Shown: piece by piece, positions 6,484 to 12,635 of the stretch
Numbering within the stretch: position 1 is the first letter of the stretch
Layout: each line of letters begins with the position of its first letter
Virus record (IMG/VR): IMGVR_UViG_3300048597_000314
Span: 1 to 28,732 of that record
From: a virus
DNA length: 28,732 bases
Strand: one strand, 5' to 3'
Made by a program: the position numbers and the translations under genes
The notes under the pieces: model-generated
What the model was told of the DNA's origin: nothing
Databases searched by the model: none
Seen by the model: the letters and a program-made list of their open reading frames with translations, nothing else

Positions 6484-7055
6484 TGAGCTATTTACACGAA
6501 GAAAGAAGACTGGAGCAAAAGTGGGCTGGATTGCTAACTGCGGACAACGTAAGTCAATCCATGGACTATCCCGCTAATGTCAATAAACTGTCCTCAAATT
6601 GGAAGGTGATAGCCGAGGGGCTTAACACCGACGGACTGGATTTCCATTCCTTGGACGGGCTGGCGGACAGGTTAATGGAGCTTTGTCAGTCAAGAAAATG
6701 GTTTTCAAAATTAGCAGATGACGAAATCATTAGCTTCAAGCAAGATGCCAAGGCTTACATTGCCTATCTAATTTGGGACATCAAGCGGGTTAATGATGAC
6801 ATTTGTAGCGAAAAGTATTGGCGGTTAGCTAATATGCGCCACTTTTCTCGATGCGCCCGCCGCTTTGGGCACGAGGCTGTTAACCATGCTCTGCACAGAT
6901 TTTCTGGGGAATTAAGTTCTCAGGTCATTTTTGAGCTTAAGCAAGCCTTCACCCAAAAAATAGAGGAACTTTGGGCAGGGGAATCAAAGCCTATTTCCCT
7001 CCCAGAATTTCGTGGGGACTATCTGCACGGTGCTGATGGGGAGGGTGCGGCATGA
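6483..7055 (+). CDS. Hypothetical early protein, 190 residues
   Basis: The frame can start with GTG at 6480, but the ATG at 6483 overlaps the previous stop as TGATG and is preferred. The product is mostly helical, with Trp- and Leu-rich segments such as LADRLMELCQSRKWFSKLAD and AKAYIAYLIWDIKRVNDD. There is no signal peptide or membrane segment. I do not recognise the family. The stop overlaps the next gene's ATG. Its place among early genes suggests a role in host takeover or DNA metabolism, without direct evidence. Confidence 0.65.
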   Translation: MSYLHEERRLEQKWAGLLTADNVSQSMDYPANVNKLSSNWKVIAEGLNTDGLDFHSLDGLADRLMELCQSRKWFSKLADDEIISFKQDAKAYIAYLIWDIKRVNDDICSEKYWRLANMRHFSRCARRFGHEAVNHALHRFSGELSSQVIFELKQAFTQKIEELWAGESKPISLPEFRGDYLHGADGEGAA

Positions 7056-8104
7056 GTCAATTAATTTTGTTTGACTATTCCAGTCTGTCCCCTGATTTGC
7101 AAGTGGAAGTAAAATCCGCCACTGAACGGATCAAGCTCCGCATGAAACGGACGGCAGAGGACATTATCGAAATTGGCAAAGATCTAATCGCCATCAAAGA
7201 AAAGCTTCCCCATGGTCAATTTTTGCCCTGGATTGCTACTGAGTTTGAGATGGAAGAGCGCACTGCACGGCGTTTTATGAGTGTCGCAGAACGCTTTCCC
7301 GAAATCGGACATTTTGACCGATTTAAGCCAGCAACTCTTTATGAACTTGCCGCCCCATCTACTCCCGATCAAGTGGTGGAGCAGGTTATCGAAAAAGCTC
7401 AAAACGGCGAAACCGTTACCGTCAAGGATGTCAAGGAATTAAAGGCAAAGCTCAAGGAAACAGAATCCAAATTACGTCAAAAAGATTCTGAGATCGCCAA
7501 TCTCACCCAAGCCAATCGCTTTGCCGCTCAACAGCTAGAAGAAAAGAAAGCTCTGCTGACCGCCGCTGAGAAGATGTTGCACACCGAAGCGAATCGCATA
7601 GCGGAGCAAAGGATAGAGCAAGTCGAAGCTCAATACAAGGTAAAAATTGCCTCCTATGAGCGGGACATTGAGCAGCTAGAAGAAAAGCTGGAAAGCAATC
7701 AAAAATCACTGGAAAAATTTAAGGCTAACCCCGACCCTGAAACCAAAAAGGCGATCGCCGAATTGCAACAGGAAAGAGCCAAATTGTTATCGGATTTGGG
7801 GGCGGTGAAGCTTCGCATGGAGGAAGCCGTTTCCATCGAGGAACACCGGGCCAACGTAATGCTAAATGTCAAAAGCTTCTTTTCGGGAATCAAGGAAGTT
7901 TGCGATCGCCATTCTGATTTTCTGATTAACAAAGAAGTGCTTTTTGATTATGTGCAGCACTTAGACGACGCTCACATTGCTCAGCTATCCGATATAGGGA
8001 CGTTTTTGGAGGATGTCGGGCAACTAATGCGGGAATGTTGCGAGGACGCCAGGGCTGGCCAAGCCAAATTAATTCCCGCCTGTGAAGTATTAGACGTCGC
8101 CTAA
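7052..8104 (+). CDS. DUF3102-type protein with long coiled coil
   Basis: The product has 350 residues. Residues 20-90 resemble DUF3102: RTAEDIIEIGKDLIAIKEKL, LPHGQFLPWIATEFEM and ERTARRFMSVAERF. Proteins of this family occur on plasmids and phages and are often linked to ParB-like or DNA-binding functions. From about residue 125 to 245 a long charged heptad-like stretch predicts a coiled coil. The C terminus is globular and contains two Cys in MRECCEDA. It overlaps the previous gene by four bases. A DNA-maintenance or regulatory role is inferred from family habits only. Confidence 0.75.
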   Translation: MSQLILFDYSSLSPDLQVEVKSATERIKLRMKRTAEDIIEIGKDLIAIKEKLPHGQFLPWIATEFEMEERTARRFMSVAERFPEIGHFDRFKPATLYELAAPSTPDQVVEQVIEKAQNGETVTVKDVKELKAKLKETESKLRQKDSEIANLTQANRFAAQQLEEKKALLTAAEKMLHTEANRIAEQRIEQVEAQYKVKIASYERDIEQLEEKLESNQKSLEKFKANPDPETKKAIAELQQERAKLLSDLGAVKLRMEEAVSIEEHRANVMLNVKSFFSGIKEVCDRHSDFLINKEVLFDYVQHLDDAHIAQLSDIGTFLEDVGQLMRECCEDARAGQAKLIPACEVLDVA

Positions 8105-8144
8105 TTTTTGGCATTCGTATCCGATATAAGCCCAAAATCAAAAA

Positions 8145-8160
8145 CCCTCAACAAAGAGGG
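8145..8160 (+). terminator. Weak hairpin after DUF3102 gene
   Basis: CCCTC at 8145-8149 pairs with GAGGG at 8156-8160 around six bases. A T-rich stretch begins 11 bases later, too far for a classical terminator. It may cause partial termination or RNA processing before the gene at 8189. Confidence 0.3.
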
Positions 8161-8188
8161 CCTGTAAACACTTTTTACTTTTACCATT

Positions 8189-9076
8189 ATGGACTTTTTT
8201 GACATTGACAATGTGGATTTGACGCAACGTCAATCTTTCGATGCTTACGTTTCACCTGAAATGGCGCAAAAAATGCTGCAAAGAAATATCAAAAACAACA
8301 GGCGCATCAATGAAGCACGTGTCGCATACTGGCTTCGATTGATGCATGCTGGGCGCTTTGAGATTGCTCATCCAGTGTATTTTTCCCGCACCGGATTCCT
8401 TGTAAACGGACAACACCGACTTACAGCATTGTCAAAGTGTGGAACTCCGCAAAAATTAACAATTTCATTGGGGCATGAAGAAAGCATCATTGAAATATTG
8501 GACGAAGGGATGCCACGTACAACAGCCAGCATTATGGCGATGAGGGGTTTGTCGAACGTCCAATATTTTCCTGCCATGTTACAGGTGGTTATTGGACTTG
8601 CTGAAAAAAAGATGGTTTCACAGATAACTTTCTCCAAGTCAGAGGTGGCTGATCTCGCAGAGATTTATGCTGACAAATTCGAAATTGGAGTTTATGGACG
8701 ATCTAGCACCGGAAATCCCATTAAAACTGCATCTGTAATGGGATCGGCAGTTGCAGCATCTTTTGAAGAAGACAATCAAAGAATTAAGGAATTTTTAAGG
8801 GTTTGGCACACGGGACTGCCTATCAATGGAACTATTGACAACGCCGCTTTAAGTCTTCGCAATTCTTATTTGTATGACAAGGGGCGAGGATTGACGTCAA
8901 GCAAAGAGTATAAATATAAGTTCTCTTTAAAGACTCAAGCTGCTCTTAAATTTTTCTTGAATGGTGTTAGCCCGACAAGGATAGTAACACCATTTACCCC
9001 AATATGGTCTCCCGGTGAATTTACCATATCTAATCTCAAGTGGATATTGGCGAAAAAAAAGCGGGGTGAATTTTGA
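8189..9076 (+). CDS. ParB/sulfiredoxin-fold-like protein
   Basis: The product has 295 residues. Around residues 70-82 FLVNGQHRLTALSKCG matches the conserved GQHRL loop of ParB/Srx-fold and DGQHR proteins. In ParB-like NTPases this loop binds nucleotide. An RINEARVAYWLRLMHAGRF helix precedes it. The remaining 200 residues are mostly helical and unassigned. No Shine-Dalgarno sequence is seen before the ATG and the leader is T-rich. A four-base-type TTGA overlap links it to the next gene. It may regulate or process DNA. It lacks the recognisable HTH of chromosomal ParB, so a partition role is not claimed. Confidence 0.65.
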   Translation: MDFFDIDNVDLTQRQSFDAYVSPEMAQKMLQRNIKNNRRINEARVAYWLRLMHAGRFEIAHPVYFSRTGFLVNGQHRLTALSKCGTPQKLTISLGHEESIIEILDEGMPRTTASIMAMRGLSNVQYFPAMLQVVIGLAEKKMVSQITFSKSEVADLAEIYADKFEIGVYGRSSTGNPIKTASVMGSAVAASFEEDNQRIKEFLRVWHTGLPINGTIDNAALSLRNSYLYDKGRGLTSSKEYKYKFSLKTQAALKFFLNGVSPTRIVTPFTPIWSPGEFTISNLKWILAKKKRGEF

Positions 9077-9372
9077 AGAAATACAGGATTAATCACCCAA
9101 TTTTGAGGTTTCCCGTGGACATGAGCCAAGCTTTCGATTTAACCCTTAAAGACTTTGGAATAAAGGCTTCTGAATTTGCCATCAAAAGCGGAGTACCTGA
9201 ATCTGACATTTCCCGTTTCAGAAACGGAAAAACAGACGTTGGCTATCAAAAAGTTCAAAAGCTTTTATCAGCACTCTCTCCGTTGGAATTGGACTATTTC
9301 TGGCTTTTATTCCGTTGCAATCAGCCTGAAATAGCTAAGAAAATTTCACCTAATTTCGGAGGTGCAAAATGA
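9073..9372 (+). CDS. XRE-like helix-turn-helix protein
   Basis: It encodes 99 residues from a TTG overlapping the previous stop as TTGA, with GGTGA just upstream. An ATG at 9121 is an alternative start. Residues 30-65 contain an HTH: KASEFAIKSGVPESDISRFR, then NGKTDVGYQKVQKLLSAL, with the S-x-F-x-N-G pattern of lambda-repressor-like domains. The C terminus LDYFWLLFRC is aromatic. It is probably a second small transcription regulator of the early region, distinct from the leftward repressor. Confidence 0.7.
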   Translation: MKKYRINHPILRFPVDMSQAFDLTLKDFGIKASEFAIKSGVPESDISRFRNGKTDVGYQKVQKLLSALSPLELDYFWLLFRCNQPEIAKKISPNFGGAK

Positions 9373-9920
9373 CTAAGCCCACCGACGAGAATTACACCCC
9401 CAACACCAAAGAGCAACCCATCCTTGACCTAGTGGTGGAAGTGCTAGGGGAAATAGACCTAGACCCCTGTGCCAATGAAGCAAAAACCGTCCCAGCCACT
9501 GAGCATTGGACGATCGCCGACGATTCATTAGGCGGGCCATGGGAAGGAAAAACATTTCTGAATCCTCCCTACTCCAACCCACTACCCTTTCTCGAACGGC
9601 TTTGCTTGTTCCATGAAGTCGGGGACATACCAGAGGCGATCGCCCTTCTGAAGTCTGGCACTGTCCACAACAAGGGAACCGGGGCATTGATTGAGAAATA
9701 CGCCACGGCCATTTGCTTCTGGGGGGCTGGAAAGAATCGGCGCATTGGCTTTATCAACCAGCACGGGGAGCAAAAGCTAGCCGCTGATTTTGATTGTGTC
9801 CTGATTTACTTCGGACTCAATTACGCCAGATTCCGCAAAGTTTTTAAGCCCTTTGGACATGTTGTCTATGGCGATCGGGTGGTGAGTGTTATTGAAAACA
9901 CAGGAGTAGGCAATGAATGA
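9369..9920 (+). CDS. Phage DNA N-6-adenine methyltransferase (Dam family)
   Basis: The 183-residue product resembles the phage DNA N6-adenine methyltransferase family (PF05869). It contains EIDLDPCANEA near residues 29-39, GPWEGKTFLNPPYSNP near 56-71 with the catalytic NPPY of the D/N-PP-Y motif, and a C-terminal DFDCVLIYFG segment. It would transfer a methyl group from AdoMet to adenine in DNA. GGAGG lies six bases before the ATG and the gene overlaps its neighbours. Likely role is protection of phage DNA from host restriction, or changed regulation. Target sequence cannot be read from the protein. Confidence 0.85.
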   Translation: MTKPTDENYTPNTKEQPILDLVVEVLGEIDLDPCANEAKTVPATEHWTIADDSLGGPWEGKTFLNPPYSNPLPFLERLCLFHEVGDIPEAIALLKSGTVHNKGTGALIEKYATAICFWGAGKNRRIGFINQHGEQKLAADFDCVLIYFGLNYARFRKVFKPFGHVVYGDRVVSVIENTGVGNE

Positions 9921-10005
9921 CTTTCTACCCATCTTTGGCACCACTTTAATCCTGAATCTCCCCATGGCCGTGGCCTTGGTTCTCTGGAGGGTTTATGCAA
10001 ACTAA
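9913..10005 (+). CDS. Single-span small membrane peptide, 30 residues
   Basis: AGGAG lies six bases before the ATG, inside the 3' end of the methyltransferase gene. The 30 residues are almost entirely hydrophobic, including FGTTLILNLPMAVALVLWRV, enough for one membrane span. It overlaps the following zinc-ribbon gene. No function is known; the ribosome-binding site and membrane-like composition make it more likely real than chance. Confidence 0.45.
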   Translation: MNDFLPIFGTTLILNLPMAVALVLWRVYAN

Positions 10006-10144
10006 ACCGCTAACCTCCGAACCTTGCCCAATATGTGGGGGAGACTGCCTATTCCTTGACTTCCCCGGTTCAACCCAACCCATTTGGACGTGCCTCAACT
10101 GCGGGGCCATGGAATTTCAAAAGGAGGAATCCAGTGATTGTTAA
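9995..10144 (+). CDS. Small zinc-ribbon protein, 49 residues
   Basis: GGAGGG lies just upstream of the ATG, which is inside the preceding small gene. The product contains CPICGGDC and CLNCG, two CxxC-type knuckles separated by about 20 residues, fitting a single zinc ribbon. Such small phage proteins may bind DNA, RNA or host polymerase. The stop overlaps the GTG of the next gene. Metal binding is predicted from cysteine spacing; the partner is unknown. Confidence 0.6.
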   Translation: MQTKPLTSEPCPICGGDCLFLDFPGSTQPIWTCLNCGAMEFQKEESSDC

Positions 10145-10340
10145 AGCCCAAGACATTAAGCCCGGAATGATTATTTACATCCCACGATTCGCCGCAACAT
10201 TTGCAATTGTGCAGGTTAGACGAATCAACTTGGGGGACGAATCAATTGAGTGCCTGCTTATGGATTCAGTGGGAAATCGCTTCAGGTTAAACCCCAACAG
10301 ACTTCTCTCGATCGCCGGATTTGCCAACCGAACCAAGTAA
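10134..10340 (+). CDS. Hypothetical protein, 68 residues
   Basis: A longer frame opens at 10035, but AAGGAGG at 10121-10127 lies six bases before the GTG at 10134 and decides the start. The product begins MIVKAQDIKPGMIIYIPRFA and continues with beta-rich sequence (TFAIVQVRRINLGDESIECL), suggesting a small SH3-like or beta-barrel fold. It shares a KPGDxF/KPGMxI-like opening with the gene at 11168. No family was identified. Confidence 0.6.
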   Translation: MIVKAQDIKPGMIIYIPRFAATFAIVQVRRINLGDESIECLLMDSVGNRFRLNPNRLLSIAGFANRTK

Positions 10341-10345
10341 ACACT

Positions 10346-10576
10346 ATGGCCACACTGGAACGATTTAACCCTAACGATTACCTACTGACTGATGGAAAGA
10401 ATGAGCGGTACACCTTCTGGTTTATTCCCGACTGCCCCTCTTTTGGATTCTGGACAAGCAAACCTGATGCCGAAATGGCCAGGGGCATTTGGCTAGACAA
10501 CTATCGCACCGCCCGCCAGTCCGACTGGAAACGATATTGCGAAGGCCGTGGATTTAAGCAGGTGTTTTTTCGATGA
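10346..10576 (+). CDS. Hypothetical protein, 76 residues
   Basis: The frame opens earlier at 10250, but that region is the 3' part of the preceding gene, so the ATG at 10346 is chosen; its ribosome-binding site is weak. The product contains FNPNDYLLTDGKNERYTFWF and RTARQSDWKRYCEGRGFKQV, rich in aromatic and charged residues. No domain was recognised. The stop overlaps the next ATG by four bases, so it is part of the early operon. Confidence 0.55.
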   Translation: MATLERFNPNDYLLTDGKNERYTFWFIPDCPSFGFWTSKPDAEMARGIWLDNYRTARQSDWKRYCEGRGFKQVFFR

Positions 10577-10833
10577 GCAAAGTTCTTAGTCAACAACAAC
10601 AAATCGACCAGTTGTTGGCCAGGGTAGAAGCCCTCGAAGCCCTGACCGAAGGCTGGCAATCCGTCAAATCGGCATCCCAGATTTTGGGTGTAAGTCCGAG
10701 TTTTATCCACCAACGATTGAAACTGCGCTCCTATGCCAAAACCCATCGGCGGATGGGGCGCAATTATCAAATCCACGTTGGACTGTTCCGCAAACAACTA
10801 GCAAGGGAGAAACAAAGTGCCAACTTCACCTAA
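10573..10833 (+). CDS. Small HTH (MerR/excisionase-like) protein
   Basis: The product has 86 residues. Residues 1-25 form a Gln/Leu-rich coiled-coil-like helix (SQQQQIDQLLARVEALEAL). Residues 30-65 read WQSVKSASQILGVSPSFIHQ followed by RLKLRSYAKTHRRMGRNYQI, a winged-helix pattern seen in MerR-type and excisionase-like DNA-binding proteins. It overlaps both neighbours. It may act in excision or in early transcription control. It is not adjacent to integrase, so the excisionase assignment remains tentative. Confidence 0.6.
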   Translation: MSKVLSQQQQIDQLLARVEALEALTEGWQSVKSASQILGVSPSFIHQRLKLRSYAKTHRRMGRNYQIHVGLFRKQLAREKQSANFT

Positions 10834-11017
10834 CGACCCGGACTACAAGGAAGTAATGGAGCGCTACCGCCAACAGGTGGATGAACAACGGGCCAAGGTT
10901 CCCAAGAAGCGTAGCCTGTTGATGCCGAAAGGAAGCAATGACCCCGATGTTCTTGCCCGCCGGGAAAAACAACGGGAAGCGAATCAAAAAAAGCGGCAGA
11001 AAAGGAGGGCAAAGTAA
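10817..11017 (+). CDS. Small basic protein, 66 residues
   Basis: It starts at a GTG preceded by GGGAGA and overlaps the previous gene by 17 bases. The product is hydrophilic and basic: VMERYRQQVDEQRAKVPKKR and then REANQKKRQKRRAK at the C terminus. It is predicted to be largely helical. No family was recognised; nucleic-acid contact is plausible from charge. The stop overlaps the next ATG as TAATG. Confidence 0.55.
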   Translation: MPTSPNDPDYKEVMERYRQQVDEQRAKVPKKRSLLMPKGSNDPDVLARREKQREANQKKRQKRRAK

Positions 11018-11199
11018 TGCGTTCCAATTCCGCCACCACTAAACAACTACCGATATTTTTCCACCATGCCCGCCACATCAGGAAAGAAATCCAGAATCTC
11101 TCCCGCCAATATCCCAGCCCGGACCAAGAATCGTGCCCTCCGATGGATCGCCAGTTTGAGGATAGCTATGGAGCATTTTGGCACAGCGGAATCCTATAA
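11017..11199 (+). CDS. Hypothetical protein, 60 residues
   Basis: GGAGG lies eight bases before an ATG that overlaps the preceding stop as TAATG, so initiation here is likely. The product contains FFHHARHIRKEIQNLSRQYP and a short acidic-aromatic end. No known family fits. An overlapping frame from 11066 lacks a ribosome-binding site, so this gene plus a start at 11168 explains the region better. Confidence 0.5.
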   Translation: MRSNSATTKQLPIFFHHARHIRKEIQNLSRQYPSPDQESCPPMDRQFEDSYGAFWHSGIL

Positions 11200-11413
11200 C
11201 CCCAACACCATCCCCGTTTGTCGGCTCCGGCCTGGTGATGAATTTGCTCTTTGTGGGAGCCCCAAGAATCAGCACCGTCGCAGCACTTGGCGAGTGTTGG
11301 ATGTCAAGCACAAGCCCGACCTAGGACTGGTCTTTGTTGAAGTCGAATCCGTCACCAGCGGGCGAATTCATAGCCGTTGCTACCCAGCTAATCAATTAAT
11401 GGAGCCTCGTTAA
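11168..11413 (+). CDS. Hypothetical protein, 81 residues
   Basis: A longer frame opens at 11066, but GAGGA stands about seven bases before the ATG at 11168, which is preferred. The product contains VCRLRPGDEFALCGSPKNQH and LGLVFVEVESVTSGR. This beta-rich pattern resembles the small protein at 10134 and suggests a compact barrel. It overlaps the previous gene by 32 bases and touches the next ATG. Function unknown. Confidence 0.55.
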   Translation: MEHFGTAESYNPNTIPVCRLRPGDEFALCGSPKNQHRRSTWRVLDVKHKPDLGLVFVEVESVTSGRIHSRCYPANQLMEPR

Positions 11414-11694
11414 TGGAAATCCCCACCCATGACCTTTACACCAAGTACCAGGAATTACAGAAGCTAATGGCCGTTGCCGACCGGGCAGCCATGGCATTCG
11501 TAATCCCCTGCGAAGTGTCGGACGATGAACTGCTTCTTGCCTCCGACGTGGCGGCCTACATAAACGACTATCGCAATGAACTGCGCCAACGTGCCAGTTG
11601 GATTAACCGAACCATTGCATTGCGGTTGGAGAACCAAGTGATGGAAGGGGATGTTAACCCCGACTGGGAAGACAGTTCTGGGTTGCTTTTGTAA
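11413..11694 (+). CDS. Hypothetical protein, 93 residues
   Basis: The ATG overlaps the previous stop and the stop overlaps the next ATG as TAATG. The product is acidic and helical, with YTKYQELQKLMAVADRAAMA and DVAAYINDYRNELRQRASW segments. No signal peptide or metal motif is seen. The gene lies directly before the interrupted methyltransferase locus. No family was recognised. Confidence 0.6.
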   Translation: MEIPTHDLYTKYQELQKLMAVADRAAMAFVIPCEVSDDELLLASDVAAYINDYRNELRQRASWINRTIALRLENQVMEGDVNPDWEDSSGLLL

Positions 11695-11732
11695 TGCGCC
11701 AACTTGATCTGTTTGCAGGCTTGGGTGGCTTT
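11694..11732 (+). pseudogene. Residual 5' end of a C5 cytosine methyltransferase gene
   Basis: The 13 codons from the ATG at 11694 read MRQLDLFAGLGGF. This is the canonical start and AdoMet-binding motif I of a C5-MTase. The frame then runs, without methyltransferase-like sequence, into the GIY-YIG gene. The intact methyltransferase at 12628 has its own motif I (LSLFSGIGGF). The fragment is therefore a duplicate 5' end left by an insertion or recombination event. It is unlikely to make a functional protein unless RNA splicing joins it to the downstream gene. Confidence 0.7.
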
Positions 11733-11749
11733 ATACCACCCAGTTTTTT
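11722..11749 (+). terminator. Strong intrinsic terminator at methyltransferase motif I remnant
   Basis: TGGGTGG at 11722-11728 pairs perfectly with CCACCCA at 11736-11742 around CTTTATA, and a run of six T follows a G at 11744-11749. The left arm is formed by the motif I codons themselves. It should stop most transcripts of the upstream early genes before the endonuclease and methyltransferase, unless ribosomes or an antiterminator prevent folding. Confidence 0.7.
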
Positions 11750-11768
11750 AAAACACACAAGAGGAATT

Positions 11769-12635
11769 ATGTTGAAAGAATTGAGTGGGCAGGGCGTATA
11801 CGCCATTACCTGTTTAGCTAATGGCAAAAAATATGTAGGTAGCGCCAAGGACATTAAACGTCGTCATTATTTACACCTATGGCGACTTCGGAGTGGCATA
11901 CATGAAAACCCAAAGCTTCAAAGAGCTTGGGAAAAATATGGAGAATCAAACTTTACGTTTGAAATCTTGGAGTTGGTTAAAGAGATAGAACGTCTTTTGG
12001 ACGTTGAACAGCATTGGATCGATTTTCTGGATGCTTGCAATAAAGGCTTTAACATCTGCCCTGTTGCGGGGAATAGCTTGGGGCGCAAGTTAAGTGTTGA
12101 GACTAAGCAAAAAATATCTCAAGCAAATAAGGGTCGTATTCCATCACTGGAAACACGAAAAAAACTATCTTTGGCAAACAAAGGCAAGACATTGACTGCT
12201 GATCAGCGGGCAAAAGTGTCATTGGCCACGAAAGGGAAAAAGCGAAGCAAGGAGGTTTGTTTACAGATGTCCTTGCGTCGAAAGGGTTTGGTTCAGCCAC
12301 ATAAATATAAGCCTGTCGTGAGGATGGATACGGGGGAAGTCTATCCATCTTTGAACGATGCGGCATTGGCGGTTGGCGTTACAAATAGCAGCATTTCGCA
12401 ATCAATAAAAACAGGGTGTCAATGTAAAGGGATTTACTGGAAATTCCATGGAGAAGAGCCTGTAGCATCAAAGCCACCGCAAAGAAAGCCGGTGAAACGA
12501 TTTGATACAAACCAGATTTTTGACTCGATCAAAGATGCTGGAATGAAATGCTTTATTTCTCCAGAGGCTATATCCAGCGCAATAAAAAGAGGCGGGAAAT
12601 GTTGTGGAACTTATTGGGGATATGTCAATGAGTAA
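11769..12635 (+). CDS. GIY-YIG homing endonuclease with NUMOD repeats
   Basis: The frame is open from 11694, but AGAGGA just before the ATG at 11769 marks a 288-residue endonuclease. Its N terminus has GVYAITC and KKYVGSAKDI, the two strands of a GIY-YIG nuclease, then RAWEKYGESNFTFEILE and a conserved acidic VEQHWID segment. The middle carries NUMOD3-type repeats (SVETKQKISQANKG, SLETRKKLSLANKG). Two IENR1/NUMOD1-like DNA-binding units follow (GEVYPSLNDAALAVGV and NQIFDSIKDAGMK), each ending in a GxYW motif. Such enzymes cut DNA at a homing site. It overlaps the methyltransferase start by eight bases and follows a methyltransferase fragment, which suggests insertion at this site. Confidence 0.9.
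   Translation: MLKELSGQGVYAITCLANGKKYVGSAKDIKRRHYLHLWRLRSGIHENPKLQRAWEKYGESNFTFEILELVKEIERLLDVEQHWIDFLDACNKGFNICPVAGNSLGRKLSVETKQKISQANKGRIPSLETRKKLSLANKGKTLTADQRAKVSLATKGKKRSKEVCLQMSLRRKGLVQPHKYKPVVRMDTGEVYPSLNDAALAVGVTNSSISQSIKTGCQCKGIYWKFHGEEPVASKPPQRKPVKRFDTNQIFDSIKDAGMKCFISPEAISSAIKRGGKCCGTYWGYVNE

Noticed and set aside
8189-9076. Plasmid partition ParB assignment
   Set aside because: Only the GQHRL loop is shared; there is no ParA neighbour, no parS-like site seen and no HTH typical of partition ParB.
10035-10133. N-terminal extension of the 68-residue gene
   Set aside because: It overlaps the zinc-ribbon gene in another frame, and the strong AAGGAGG places initiation at 10134.
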